From positions 1,860,001-1,924,000 of the forward strand of contig NZ_JBHEQA010000001.1 in NCBI RefSeq assembly GCF_043678055.1: a stretch of 64,000 nt of DNA, read 5' to 3'. Positions 43,298 through 53,085 of this stretch are shown here, one piece after another. Every line of letters starts with the position of its first letter. The stretch's first letter is position 1. The notes under the pieces are model-generated. The model made no database searches, was not told where the DNA came from, and saw nothing but the letters and a program-made list of their open reading frames with translations. Position numbers and translations under genes: made by a program. The DNA comes from Spongiimicrobium salis (GTDB lineage Bacteria > Bacteroidota > Bacteroidia > Flavobacteriales > Flavobacteriaceae).

Positions 43298-44164
43298 TTA
43301 CCCTCTGCGTTTAAAATAGCCTAACAATTTTTTCACATAACTTTCATCTACTCTGCAACTCAAGACGCCACAGCCAGATTTTGTAAAAGTATCCTGGAAA
43401 TAAGCGACTTTTTCCAGATGATGTTTTTCGTAGGCTGTCCTTACTTTTTTAGATTGAGTATTCACTAATTGTACGGCTCCCGTCTCGGCATCTTGCATTT
43501 GCACCATGCCTAAATTGGGAATGCTCTCCTCTCTAGGGTCATAAATACGGATACCGGTTACGTCGTGTTTATTTCCTATGATTTTAAGCGTACGTTCATA
43601 GTCATCAGCAATAAAATCCGAAAGCACAAAGACAATGGCTTTCTTTTTCATCACATTGGTCAAATATTTCAGGGCTTTGGAAATATCGGTTCTGTTGCTT
43701 TGAGGCTTAAACTCCAGTAATTCCCGAATGATACGCAAAACATGCGTTTTTCCCTTCTTGGGCGGAATAAAAAGTTCAATCTCGTCGGAGAACAGAATCA
43801 GGCCGGCCTTATCATTGTTCTGCAAAGCCGAAAAGGCCAAGGTAGCCGATATCTCTGTAATGATTTCCTTCTTAAATTGGTTGGTGGTACCAAAAAGTTC
43901 AGAGCCACTAATATCAACCATGAGCATCATGGTCAACTCCCGTTCTTCCTCAAAAACTTTGATGAAAGGTTCGTTATAGCGTGCAGTAACGTTCCAATCT
44001 ATGGACCGAACATCATCGCCGAACTGATATTGGCGTACTTCACTAAAGGTCATCCCTCTTCCTTTAAAGGTAGAGTGGTATTCCCCTCCAAAAATATGGT
44101 TGGAAAGACGCCTGGTCTTTATTTCAATTTTACGAACTTTTTTAAGTAATTCTTTAGTATCCAT
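43298..44164 (-). CDS. DUF58 domain protein of the Bat operon
   Basis: This 288-residue protein has the DUF58 signature near residues 38-60 (RQYQFGDDVRSIDWNVTARY) and a degenerate VWA-like fold (MLMVDISGSELFG). DUF58 proteins are usually paired with a MoxR-type ATPase, and that gene stands just upstream here. They are thought to link the ATPase to the VWA membrane proteins. It has no membrane segment and should be cytoplasmic. Confidence 0.92.
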   Translation of the reverse strand: MDTKELLKKVRKIEIKTRRLSNHIFGGEYHSTFKGRGMTFSEVRQYQFGDDVRSIDWNVTARYNEPFIKVFEEERELTMMLMVDISGSELFGTTNQFKKEIITEISATLAFSALQNNDKAGLILFSDEIELFIPPKKGKTHVLRIIRELLEFKPQSNRTDISKALKYLTNVMKKKAIVFVLSDFIADDYERTLKIIGNKHDVTGIRIYDPREESIPNLGMVQMQDAETGAVQLVNTQSKKVRTAYEKHHLEKVAYFQDTFTKSGCGVLSCRVDESYVKKLLGYFKRRG

Positions 44165-44233
44165 TGCCCATTAGGGGTTTTGTCCATAACTCTGGACGTT
44201 TCAAGTTTGTGTTTAAAAACTTAAAACAAGGCA

Positions 44234-45235
44234 CTAAGGCACTTCAATTTCGTTTACAATCTTGTTGATAATCTCTTCGGATGTAATATTTTCCGCTTCG
44301 GCTTCATAGGTGATACCTATTCTGTGCCTTAGAATATCGTGAACCACAGCCCTAACGTCTTCTGGAACTACATAGCCCCTTCTTTTTATAAAGGCATAAC
44401 ATTTGGCCGCATTTCCTAGATTGATACTACCACGTGGAGAGGCGCCAAAACTGATCAATGGTTTTAAATCCGGAAGATTGTATTTTTCAGGATAGCGCGT
44501 GGCAAAAATAAGATCTAGAATATATTTTTCTATTTTTTCATCCATGTACACTTCTTTGACCGCTTTTTGGGCACTCAAAATCTGATCAACGCTTACTACC
44601 GGTTTTACTTCGTCATAGGCTCCCAAGAGATTTTGACGCATAATAAGTTGTTCTTCGTTGATTTTAGGATAGTCAATAACCGTTTTTAGCATGAAACGAT
44701 CCACCTGAGCCTCAGGAAGTGGATATGTTCCTTCTTGTTCCACAGGGTTTTGTGTGGCCATTACCAGAAAAGGTTTATCCAGCACAAAGGTTTCTTCGCC
44801 AATGGTCACTTGTTTTTCCTGCATGGCCTCGAGCAATGCCGATTGTACTTTGGCCGGTGCACGGTTAATCTCATCCGCCAATACAAAGTTGGCAAAAATA
44901 GGTCCCTTTTTTATGGAAAAATCATTCTCTTTCATATTGTAGATCATCGTACCTACAACATCTGCTGGTAAAAGGTCGGGAGTGAACTGAATTCTACTAA
45001 AGCTCCCTTTTACAGCCTTGGCAAGGGTGTTTATCGCTAAAGTCTTGGCCAAACCAGGAACTCCTTCCAATAATATATGGCCTTGTCCCAAAAGGCCGAT
45101 GAGCAATCGCTCCACCATATGTTTTTGGCCAACGATCACTTTATTCATTTCAAATACAAGCAAATCTATAAAAGCGCTTTCCTTCGCAATTTTCTCATTC
45201 ACAGCACTGATATCAATAGTAGTATTTTCTTCCAT
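44234..45235 (-). CDS. MoxR-family AAA+ ATPase
   Basis: This 333-residue AAA+ ATPase shows Walker A GVPGLAKTLAINTLA near residue 58, Walker B VLADEINRAPAKVQSALLEA, a sensor 1 MATQNPVEQEGTYPLPEAQVDRF block (in parts), and the arginine region SFGASPRGSINLG. MoxR ATPases act as chaperone-like machines for VWA proteins. It is the first gene of the moxR-DUF58-bat operon and has a divergent neighbour (aldo/keto reductase) 158 bases away. Confidence 0.95.
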   Translation of the reverse strand: MEENTTIDISAVNEKIAKESAFIDLLVFEMNKVIVGQKHMVERLLIGLLGQGHILLEGVPGLAKTLAINTLAKAVKGSFSRIQFTPDLLPADVVGTMIYNMKENDFSIKKGPIFANFVLADEINRAPAKVQSALLEAMQEKQVTIGEETFVLDKPFLVMATQNPVEQEGTYPLPEAQVDRFMLKTVIDYPKINEEQLIMRQNLLGAYDEVKPVVSVDQILSAQKAVKEVYMDEKIEKYILDLIFATRYPEKYNLPDLKPLISFGASPRGSINLGNAAKCYAFIKRRGYVVPEDVRAVVHDILRHRIGITYEAEAENITSEEIINKIVNEIEVP

Positions 45236-45393
45236 AGAACAATATTAAAATTTCACGCAATTTAATTAAGCATTTAATAAAATGCAAAATGAAAATTTAT
45301 TTGCTCATCCGCTGTTAATTATTGGTTAAATTAAAAGTAAAGGGATAAGTTTTATGAAGGATTTAAGGGATTTATTTTTTAATTTCACCGACT

Positions 45394-46269
45394 ATGAAAA
45401 ATAAGACCACCTATTCTAGAATTATAGCAGGAACCATGACTTGGGGAAGCTGGGGAAAACAACTTCCAAAAAAAGAGATGATCGGGTTAATGAACCACTG
45501 TTTAGATCTGGATATCAGTACCTTTGATCATGCAGATATTTATGGAGGATATACTACAGAAGCTGATTTTGGAGCAGCCTTTGCTGATAGTGGTATTGCC
45601 AGGGAAAATGTACAACTGATCAGTAAATGTGGGATTCAGTTTGTATGTGAGAATAGGCCCAAAAAACTGCAGCATTATCAATATGATAAAAAGTACATTA
45701 TTGCGTCTGTAGAGCAATCTTTGAAGAATTTACATACGGATTATTTGGACTTTTTACTTTTACATCGTCCTAGCCCATTATTGGATCCACAAGAGGTGGT
45801 CGAGGCAATTGCCCAATTACGGGAACAAGGAAAAATTGTAGATTTTGGGGTGTCCAATTTTACCCCATCCCAGATTGCCGTCTTGGAAACAGCGATACCA
45901 GTTCAAGGAAATCAGGTGGAGTTTTCCTTACCGGTCCATGGCGCAATGAACGATGGATCTTTGGAAGATTGTATGGTTCATGAGCGGTTGGCCATGGCGT
46001 GGAGCCCTTTGGGCGGATTTTTTAAGGCAGAAGGGGAACAAGCAGAGAAGATACGAAAAGTAATTGCTCCAATGACCGAAAAATATAATGCTTCCATTGA
46101 TCAGTTATTATTGACTTGGTTATTGCGACATCCTGCAAAAATACATCCTGTGGTAGGCACTGCAACACCGGAGCGTTTGGCCGATTCGATCAAAGCCCTG
46201 GATATTCAGATGGAATTGGAAGATTGGTTCGAACTTTTAGTAGCAAGTCAAGGACATCCCATGGCCTAA
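45394..46269 (+). CDS. Aldo/keto reductase
   Basis: This 291-residue protein has the AKR TIM-barrel active site: Asp and Tyr in FDHADIYGGYTTE, Lys in LISKCGI, and His in FLLLHRPSP. It uses NADPH to reduce a carbonyl; the substrate is not evident. It resembles the YdhF-like group, with DFGVSNFTPSQIAVLE in the middle. An SDR gene follows 19 bases behind, so the two oxidoreductases probably form one operon. Confidence 0.9.
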   Translation: MKNKTTYSRIIAGTMTWGSWGKQLPKKEMIGLMNHCLDLDISTFDHADIYGGYTTEADFGAAFADSGIARENVQLISKCGIQFVCENRPKKLQHYQYDKKYIIASVEQSLKNLHTDYLDFLLLHRPSPLLDPQEVVEAIAQLREQGKIVDFGVSNFTPSQIAVLETAIPVQGNQVEFSLPVHGAMNDGSLEDCMVHERLAMAWSPLGGFFKAEGEQAEKIRKVIAPMTEKYNASIDQLLLTWLLRHPAKIHPVVGTATPERLADSIKALDIQMELEDWFELLVASQGHPMA

Positions 46270-46288
46270 GAAAAGAAATAAAAAGAAG

Positions 46289-47050
46289 ATGGATAATAGA
46301 AAGGTAGCATTTATCACAGGGGCCACCAGTGGAATTGGTAGGGCCACGGCTGAACTATTTGCCAAAAATAATATCGCCTTAGTACTTTGTGGAAGACGAC
46401 AAGGAGAACTGCAAAAACTCCAAATAGCATTGGGGAAACAAGTGCCGGTGCATACGTTAAGTTTTGATGTTAGGGAGAAGGAAACCGTTCAAAACGCCAT
46501 TGCTTCCTTGCCCCAGGATTTTGCCCAAATAGATTATCTGATCAACAATGCAGGAAACGCCCATGGCCTGGAACCGGTACATGAGGGAAATCCAGAAGAT
46601 TGGGACGCCATGTTGGATATTAATGTCAAAGGTTTGTTATACGTGTCCAAAGCAATTATTCCCCAAATGGTGAAACGTGAGGCGGGCCATATTATCAATA
46701 TTGGTTCCACTGCAGGGAAAGAAGTGTATCCCAATGGTAATGTATATTGCGCAAGCAAGCATGCCGTGGATGCGATCAATCAAGGGATGCGTATGGATCT
46801 TAATCCCTATGGCATTCGTGTGGGCGCTATCAATCCAGGTTTGGTAGAAACCAATTTTAGTGAAGTCCGTTTTAAAGGAGATAGCGAGAAAGCATCTACC
46901 GTATATAAAGGGTATAAAGCATTACAGGCAGAGGATATTGCAGATATTATTCATTTTGTGGTTACACGCCCGTATCATGTTAATATTGCCGATCTGATTG
47001 TAATGCCTACTGCGCAGGCAAGCAGTACTATGGTGAAGAAATCACTTTAA
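46289..47050 (+). CDS. SDR oxidoreductase, YdfG-like
   Basis: This 253-residue classical SDR has TGATSGIG at residues 10-17, NNAGNAHG, Ser in NIGSTAGKEVYPNG and YCASKHAVDAI as the YxxxK motif. The stretch INPGLVETNFSEVRFKGD is typical of the YdfG group, which oxidises or reduces 3-hydroxy acids such as serine or 3-hydroxypropionate with NADP. It probably works together with the aldo/keto reductase gene just upstream. Confidence 0.88.
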   Translation: MDNRKVAFITGATSGIGRATAELFAKNNIALVLCGRRQGELQKLQIALGKQVPVHTLSFDVREKETVQNAIASLPQDFAQIDYLINNAGNAHGLEPVHEGNPEDWDAMLDINVKGLLYVSKAIIPQMVKREAGHIINIGSTAGKEVYPNGNVYCASKHAVDAINQGMRMDLNPYGIRVGAINPGLVETNFSEVRFKGDSEKASTVYKGYKALQAEDIADIIHFVVTRPYHVNIADLIVMPTAQASSTMVKKSL

Positions 47051-47143
47051 AAATGCCATCTGAATAGAGAAAAAGACAAAGAAAAAGGGAACTCTCCTTG
47101 GTTTTTTTAGTGTGACACGAATTTTTATAGCTGCTGATTGTTC

Positions 47144-49492
47144 TTATTCTACCACTAATTTCTTTGTGGAAATTCCTTTAATCGATTGTATTTGAATAAG
47201 GTAAATTCCCTTTTTTAAATGGGATACATCCATATCTATATTTTCTGAAGCTTTGAAGGAATATTGTTGTACTACTCTTCCTGTCATATCCAAGATAGTG
47301 GTGTTGTAGGTAAACAGAGTTTTCTTGTTAACAGAGATATTTTCAGAAAGAACCATATGCACCATATCAGTAGTTGGATTAGGGTGCATTGAGAATTGTA
47401 CGACCGCATTGGCGCTTGTGGTTGGCGTACCCGTGAAACAATCAAGGCTATAGGCTTCGGGGTTTTCTACACGCCAATCTGGATTGTTAATGGCAAAATC
47501 TATATTATCTACTTGTATACAACTTAAATTTGAACTTCTAAAGGCGTCAACTTCCGTTAAACTTAGGTTATTTCCATTCGCTAGGTTTAGTTGTGTAAGC
47601 GTTTCCATACGGCTTATATCTACAAGTGTTACATTGGGGTTGAGAGAAAGATCTAGAGATATGATCGAATTGCGGGAAAGGTATACTGCTGTAAGTGCCC
47701 TGTTTTGAGATAGGTCAATAGCCGTAAGTTGTTCATTTCTGCCACAATCGAGAATAGTTAATGCCGTATTCGATGAAAGGTTTAATTCTGAAAGTCTATT
47801 TGCAGTCATATTGAGTTCTTCCAATTTAGTATTTGCCTGAAGATTTATTGCTGTAATGGGGTTACCGCCAAGGTCTAATATTTTTAGTTCGGTATTTTGA
47901 CTTAAATCTAATGTTGTTAATTGCGTAATATTCGATAGTAGGGTGGTCAATTTTGTATTTTGGGTAACGTCCAAATCATGTAATCCACCACCATCATTCT
48001 GTGCGGAGCAGTTTAAACTCACAAGATGAACATTGCTACTTAAACTTAAGGAGTCAATAAAATTATTAGAACAATCCAGTGTTTTCAAAAGTAGGAAGTC
48101 TTCAATTCCAGTAAGATTCTGTATGTTTCTGGAGGATATATTCAAGCTAGTTATTGTAGATATCGTATTGGTCAATACATAGTCATCCAAAACATCATCC
48201 AATCCAAAATCTATAAGGGCCTGCTCAAAATTGTCATCGGGAATGAAGGTCCTAGCCTCCGAAACGCCTTCCTGAAGTTCAAAACGTATTGTTCTGGTAT
48301 CCCCAGAAATTCCTTCAGCATCCTTTCCGGAATAGGGGATAACTTTAATGGTATATTCACCTGGAGGCATGGTCTGACTTTGGAATATCTCTTCAAAATC
48401 CCCGAAAAGTGTGTAAGGCCTTACGTTTTCCACTTGAAGATGATTAATTGGCCCCTCTAATTCCAATCGTACACTTCCGGTATTGGCATTGGCTTCGGCA
48501 ATAATTGTATTTTCTCCATTGACAAAAGGAGCAGCAAAACTCGCTCCAAATTCCAATTCAGATTTATTTTCCAAAGCTCCTTCATCATTTACACGCTGGA
48601 TAAATAAATTGGTAATTCTAGGGTCGTCGGTACGAATTGAGAATTCCAATGTAAATGAGGTTCCCGAATCTCCGTGTGCGTCTGGAGCTGTAAAGGGTGT
48701 TGCGGTAATAGAATACTGCCCAGGAGGAAGCTCTTTACCAAAAAAATCTCCTTCAAAATCCCCAAACTGTGTATAGGGGAATACGTTTTCTACCCGACTC
48801 AGGTTTATATCGGGGCCTTGAATATGCATTTGAACACTACCTCCATCAAAGACTGCAGTCCTTGCTTCAAAACTCAGAAAAGGATTGTTTTCAGATACTC
48901 CTAAAATAACAGTGCCTTGGGCTATATTGCCCGTAGTGCTGAGTCTGTTATTTATAGGGTCTACCTGTGCAATTCCTAAAACGGTATTTGAGGCTTCACC
49001 CACGCTAAAATGTATTGAAACACGATCACTAGAAGCTGAAGTATTTGGAGAAGTACGTAATCTCGCAGAAAAACAATAGGCTCCTTCCGGAAAAGATGCT
49101 CCAAAATAGTTGTTCCCATCATTCCCAAACAATGAAAAAGGAAATGTTCTTTCACTTTGTTTATGCCTCAGAGGGCCATCGAGCTCCATTTCGACAATAC
49201 CAGAATTCATATCCCCTATAGGTATAGGAGTTGTGGGTTCAATGCGAATACCAAGTTTTCGATTGCCAATAAAAGTTTTGCTTATTACGAGGTCATTCGT
49301 TAAGTGTACAAGGTCTTCGTTAGTTTCGGCATCAACTAAAATCGCATTCAGAAATAAACCGTCATATGCCGTTTCACTGCTTTTTAGTTTATCATTTTCC
49401 AAGGGTCTCGAAATAGAGTCTTTTGCGGATAATAAGCTTAAAAAAAACAGGAAAGAGAAACAGAGGGTACATACTTTTGTCTTTGTTTTCAT
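47144..49492 (-). CDS. Secreted leucine-rich-repeat protein with T9SS sorting domain
   Basis: This 782-residue protein starts with a signal peptide and has about 400 residues of repeated beta domains (two copies of a block with ENVFPYTQFGDFE and ENVRPYTLFGDFE). A leucine-rich-repeat region at about residues 440-670 follows (LTTLDLSQNTELKILDLGGN). It ends in a type A C-terminal sorting domain (SMHPNPTTDMVHMVLSE ... GIYLIQIQSIKGISTKKLVVE in parts). It should be secreted through the type IX system. A role in adhesion or in binding a surface polymer is possible. Confidence 0.85.
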   Translation of the reverse strand: MKTKTKVCTLCFSFLFFLSLLSAKDSISRPLENDKLKSSETAYDGLFLNAILVDAETNEDLVHLTNDLVISKTFIGNRKLGIRIEPTTPIPIGDMNSGIVEMELDGPLRHKQSERTFPFSLFGNDGNNYFGASFPEGAYCFSARLRTSPNTSASSDRVSIHFSVGEASNTVLGIAQVDPINNRLSTTGNIAQGTVILGVSENNPFLSFEARTAVFDGGSVQMHIQGPDINLSRVENVFPYTQFGDFEGDFFGKELPPGQYSITATPFTAPDAHGDSGTSFTLEFSIRTDDPRITNLFIQRVNDEGALENKSELEFGASFAAPFVNGENTIIAEANANTGSVRLELEGPINHLQVENVRPYTLFGDFEEIFQSQTMPPGEYTIKVIPYSGKDAEGISGDTRTIRFELQEGVSEARTFIPDDNFEQALIDFGLDDVLDDYVLTNTISTITSLNISSRNIQNLTGIEDFLLLKTLDCSNNFIDSLSLSSNVHLVSLNCSAQNDGGGLHDLDVTQNTKLTTLLSNITQLTTLDLSQNTELKILDLGGNPITAINLQANTKLEELNMTANRLSELNLSSNTALTILDCGRNEQLTAIDLSQNRALTAVYLSRNSIISLDLSLNPNVTLVDISRMETLTQLNLANGNNLSLTEVDAFRSSNLSCIQVDNIDFAINNPDWRVENPEAYSLDCFTGTPTTSANAVVQFSMHPNPTTDMVHMVLSENISVNKKTLFTYNTTILDMTGRVVQQYSFKASENIDMDVSHLKKGIYLIQIQSIKGISTKKLVVE

Positions 49493-49666
49493 GGTATTTT
49501 AGTTTAGTTTGGTACTCTAGAAGAAGTGAAAAGAAAATTATAGTAAGCTTGGGTGGCGAAATTATTCTCAAAGCTACCTTATTTCTTTTTGTTTAGGTTG
49601 ACCTAAACTCCAAAATCGATAAAAGCACTTTTTTTCTCGTTTAACGAATATAATTTTTCTGTATCG

Positions 49667-50803
49667 ATGATCAACAAACGGCTCTTAGTAAAAAACTTGC
49701 TCGCCCATAATGATGAAAATAGTTTTTATGATAAAAAACGTTTTATTGAAATTGGTCAAAAAGAAGGCAAAGCCAAATTTTTAAAACACGTTTGCGCTTT
49801 GGGGAACAGCAATCCCAAAAACAATTCCTTTATTGTAGTAGGGGTCGAAGATGAGGATAATAGCATTGTTGGCGTTGATTTTTTTGATGATAGTAAGATT
49901 CAGAATTTGGTGAATGCGTATCTGCAAAACCCACCTTTGATTTCGTATGAGAACATTCCGTTTCCCCATTTGCCGGAAGGTAAAGTAGTGGGATTGGTCA
50001 CCATCCGATCTAATGGAAAAGTATGTTCCTTACGGAAGAATATCTGGAAATATTATGGAGGTTCGGTGTTCTTTAGGGAAGGGAGCATTAGTTTGCCCAA
50101 AGCCTATGATATTGAACTGAAGGATATCAATTCCAAAGCCGTTGCAACCATTGAGCAGCATGCAAGAAATAATATTGAACTGACCTTGGATGGTGTCATT
50201 GACTTTATCAATAACCGGCATAAAGACCTTAAGAGCAACTATAAAGTTTTTAAAGAACAATTTGTGGTGTGCTGGGCGGGAAACCAGAAAAGAGTAAAGC
50301 AAGAGACCTATTTTTCGCGGGTGGATATTGAGTTGATCAACGAACAAGTGAAACTCTTTTACTCAGCACTGGACGAGGTCACCATTGCATTTGATAAGGA
50401 CTCTTTTTCCATTATAGAATATGTACAACTGGGATTGGGCAGGCAACAAAAGTACTATCCCTTGGAAAAAGTAATCATTACTTTTGAAGAAAATGGCACC
50501 TATCAAATTCAAAGTGAACTGATTTTTGAACCTCCTCAATACGATCGGAAAACCTTGTATCATATTTTTAATAGCAATAATACCTTACTTCAGAAATTGG
50601 AAAAAAAAATAGCGTTGAGCCCGCAAGAAATGAGGGATATAAGGCATTTGCCTGCCAAGTATCTCATTTGTTTTTTGAATGGCTTTGAAGAGGCCAAAGA
50701 TTATATGGATAAGGCGAGACCGCTCTTAAAAAGCTATGATCGGGACATTTACCAGTCTTTGAAGGAGTCCATACGGATTCTACGAAAGGTAAAATATAAC
50801 TAA
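49667..50803 (+). CDS. AlbA_2/Schlafen-type putative ATP- or DNA-binding protein
   Basis: This 378-residue protein resembles the AlbA_2 (AAA_4, Schlafen-like) family in its N-terminal half: KFLKHVCALGNSNPKNNSFI, IVVGVEDEDNSIVGVDF, a KVVGLVTIRSNGKVCSLRKN strand pair, and GGSVFFREGS. The C-terminal half is not recognised. No helix-turn-helix is obvious. Its 3' end overlaps the convergent kinase gene by four bases. It is often annotated only as ATP-binding protein; its job is unknown. Confidence 0.7.
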   Translation: MINKRLLVKNLLAHNDENSFYDKKRFIEIGQKEGKAKFLKHVCALGNSNPKNNSFIVVGVEDEDNSIVGVDFFDDSKIQNLVNAYLQNPPLISYENIPFPHLPEGKVVGLVTIRSNGKVCSLRKNIWKYYGGSVFFREGSISLPKAYDIELKDINSKAVATIEQHARNNIELTLDGVIDFINNRHKDLKSNYKVFKEQFVVCWAGNQKRVKQETYFSRVDIELINEQVKLFYSALDEVTIAFDKDSFSIIEYVQLGLGRQQKYYPLEKVIITFEENGTYQIQSELIFEPPQYDRKTLYHIFNSNNTLLQKLEKKIALSPQEMRDIRHLPAKYLICFLNGFEEAKDYMDKARPLLKSYDRDIYQSLKESIRILRKVKYN

Positions 50804-51747
50804 ATGCTTTGCAATTGCTCTGGAGTGGGTAGCGCTGGGATGGCTCCATAATCCGTGGTGGTAATTGCTCCGGCTTTATTGGCTTGGTGTACCATATGGT
50901 GTAGGGCTTTAGGATCTTCCAACAATTCCAACGGATCATCTATAAGGGCAAGCTGTTGCAAAAGGCAACCAATGAATGCGTCTCCGGCGCCTGTAGTATC
51001 TATAGGGTTGACCTTAATACTGTGAATGCATTTTTTGGAATCGGGCGTACTTACAAAAGTGCCGTCCGCACCCAAGGTAATGGCAATGATCTGTGTGCCT
51101 ACTTCATGAAAAAAATCACAAGCTTTGTGCAAGGTCTTTTCTCCGGATAACAATTGGGCTTCTTCCAAGCTAAATTTACAGAGATGGGATTTCTCAATAT
51201 AAGGCATGCATTTTTTGATGAAGGTCGCTTCGTCATCACGCCAGAGGTCTCCTCTATAATTAGGGTCAAAACTAATAAAGGCATTCTGGGTGAGGGCGTC
51301 AAAAAGATATCGGCCGTACGCTTTTTCCAAATTCCCTCCAAGCAGTGCAGTGGCGGCTCCAAAATGTACAATATTTCCTTTGAAGTTATTCTTCAATGAA
51401 GAATTGTATTCCAATTCCCGGTCCGCGCCTCTACTAAACACAAAATCCCGTTCCCCGCCCTTGGTCAATGAGACAAAGGCCAAAGTGGTGAAGGTGCGAC
51501 AGCGCTGTGCCAGGGAAATGTCTACATTATTCGCTTTGAGAGTATTCAGCAAAAAAGACCCAAAAGGATCTTCGCCTACCGATCCCACGAAAGCACTATT
51601 TCCATCCAGCTTGGCAATGGCACAGGCCACATTGGCGGGAGCACCTCCAGGTTTTTTGGTGAATTCATTGGCCTTGGAAAGCTTACTGCCCTGTTTCTCT
51701 GCAACAAAATCAATAAGCAATTCTCCAATACAAAATACTTTTTTCAT
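50800..51747 (-). CDS. PfkB-family carbohydrate kinase, fructokinase-like
   Basis: This 315-residue kinase has the N-terminal ribokinase motif GGAPANVACAIAKLDG and the signature DTTGAGDAFIGCLLQQL. It shows the fructokinase-like stretch FDPNYRGDLWRDDE. It probably phosphorylates fructose, but no sugar transport or hydrolase gene is near to confirm this. The start at 51747 (MKKVFCIGELLIDFVAE) is typical. Confidence 0.88.
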   Translation of the reverse strand: MKKVFCIGELLIDFVAEKQGSKLSKANEFTKKPGGAPANVACAIAKLDGNSAFVGSVGEDPFGSFLLNTLKANNVDISLAQRCRTFTTLAFVSLTKGGERDFVFSRGADRELEYNSSLKNNFKGNIVHFGAATALLGGNLEKAYGRYLFDALTQNAFISFDPNYRGDLWRDDEATFIKKCMPYIEKSHLCKFSLEEAQLLSGEKTLHKACDFFHEVGTQIIAITLGADGTFVSTPDSKKCIHSIKVNPIDTTGAGDAFIGCLLQQLALIDDPLELLEDPKALHHMVHQANKAGAITTTDYGAIPALPTPEQLQSI

Positions 51748-51954
51748 GATGGTTTGGCGTACTACGGTATATCAAAGTAATTGGAAATAGCTCGCTATTC
51801 CAAAATTTTCAGTGTTTTTTATTGGCTATATCGTTGTTGTACTACTATTGTAGCGCTGTACTTATTCGATCGATATAGAAATAAATAAGATTCCGTATTT
51901 GCAGCATTTTCAGGAAACCCTTATCTTTTTAAAAAATTACAAAACACAAACACC

Positions 51955-53085
51955 ATGGGCTTATTTGACGAAATAAAAAAGAAACTCAGTCACGAATTTA
52001 TTGATATTATTGAATGGTTGGACAATACCAATGATACTATTGTTCACCGTTTTGAGCGCTATCAAAATGAAATTAAAAACGGGGCTAAATTAATTGTCCG
52101 GGAAGGACAGACCGCCGTTTTTATCAATGAAGGGCAGTTGGCCGATGTATTCAAACCGGGCACCTATACCTTAAGTACACAAAACTTACCCATCCTTGCT
52201 ACCCTTAAAGGGTGGAAGTATGGCTTTGACAGTCCGTTTAAGGCCGAAGTTTATTTTGTGAACACACGTTTGTTCACCGATGAAAAATGGGGAACCAAAA
52301 ATGCCGTGATTTTAAACGATGAGCGATTTGGACTAACAGAAATCAGGGCTTTTGGCACCTATAGTTTTAAAATTCAGGATCCAGGAAAGTTTATTGTAGA
52401 CGTGGTGGGAACCGACGGGAATTTTACAAATTATGAAATTAACGAGCACCTAAAAAGTTTGATCGTTACCCAATTTACCGATACCGTGGGAGAGGCCAAT
52501 CTTCCTATTGAATTGTATGCAAAGAATGCCATTGAACTATCGGAAACTTGTCAGGAAGTCATGCAACCAGAGTTTGGGCGCGTCGGAATATTTTTGGAAA
52601 AATTCTACATTGAAAATGTTTCCATGCCCGAAGAACTTAAAAAGGAAATTTTTGAGTACAGTAGATTGGATAAATTGGATATGACCAAATTGTCTCAGTT
52701 TAAAGCGGCCAAAGCTATGGAGGCCGCGGCCAAAAATGAAGGTGGAACTGCCGGTGCCGGAATGGGAATGGGAATGGGCTTTGTCCTGGCCCAACAAATG
52801 GGAGGTATGCTCAATCCTCAGATGGGACAACAAGCCCCAACAAATCCTCAGAGTGCGGTGCCCCCTCCTATGCCTCAACAAATCATGTATCACTATGCCG
52901 TAAATGGACAACAAGCAGGTCCTGTTCCTTTTGAAAAATTGAAAGAGCTTTTCGCCAATAGGACGATTAATAAAGATTCTTTAGTGTGGAAACAAGGAAT
53001 GTCCAATTGGATGGCGTTGAAAGATGTAGAGGAACTAAAAGCATTCCTAGGCGGGAATACCCCACCACCATTGCCTACAGCATAA
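51955..53085 (+). CDS. SPFH-domain protein with C-terminal GYF_2 domain (YdjI-like)
   Basis: This 376-residue protein has an SPFH (stomatin/prohibitin-like) domain at about residues 20-235, with LIVREGQTAVFINEGQLADV and LTEIRAFGTYSFKIQDP. A Gly/Met-rich linker follows (GMGMGMGFVLAQQMGG) and a GYF_2 domain sits at about 305-365 (GPVPFEKLKELFANRTINKD). The SPFH part matches the YdjI/virion-core-like group. It has no strong membrane helix. Its stop overlaps the start of the zinc-ribbon gene (TAATG), so the two products are probably made in equal amounts. Confidence 0.85.
   Translation: MGLFDEIKKKLSHEFIDIIEWLDNTNDTIVHRFERYQNEIKNGAKLIVREGQTAVFINEGQLADVFKPGTYTLSTQNLPILATLKGWKYGFDSPFKAEVYFVNTRLFTDEKWGTKNAVILNDERFGLTEIRAFGTYSFKIQDPGKFIVDVVGTDGNFTNYEINEHLKSLIVTQFTDTVGEANLPIELYAKNAIELSETCQEVMQPEFGRVGIFLEKFYIENVSMPEELKKEIFEYSRLDKLDMTKLSQFKAAKAMEAAAKNEGGTAGAGMGMGMGFVLAQQMGGMLNPQMGQQAPTNPQSAVPPPMPQQIMYHYAVNGQQAGPVPFEKLKELFANRTINKDSLVWKQGMSNWMALKDVEELKAFLGGNTPPPLPTA

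Noticed and set aside
50800..50803. Four-base overlap of convergent genes
   Set aside because: Short overlaps of convergent genes are common in compact genomes; nothing unusual follows from it.
52986..53084. Upstream extension of the zinc-ribbon gene
   Set aside because: It lies inside the SPFH gene in another frame; the TAATG overlap gives a normal start at 53085.
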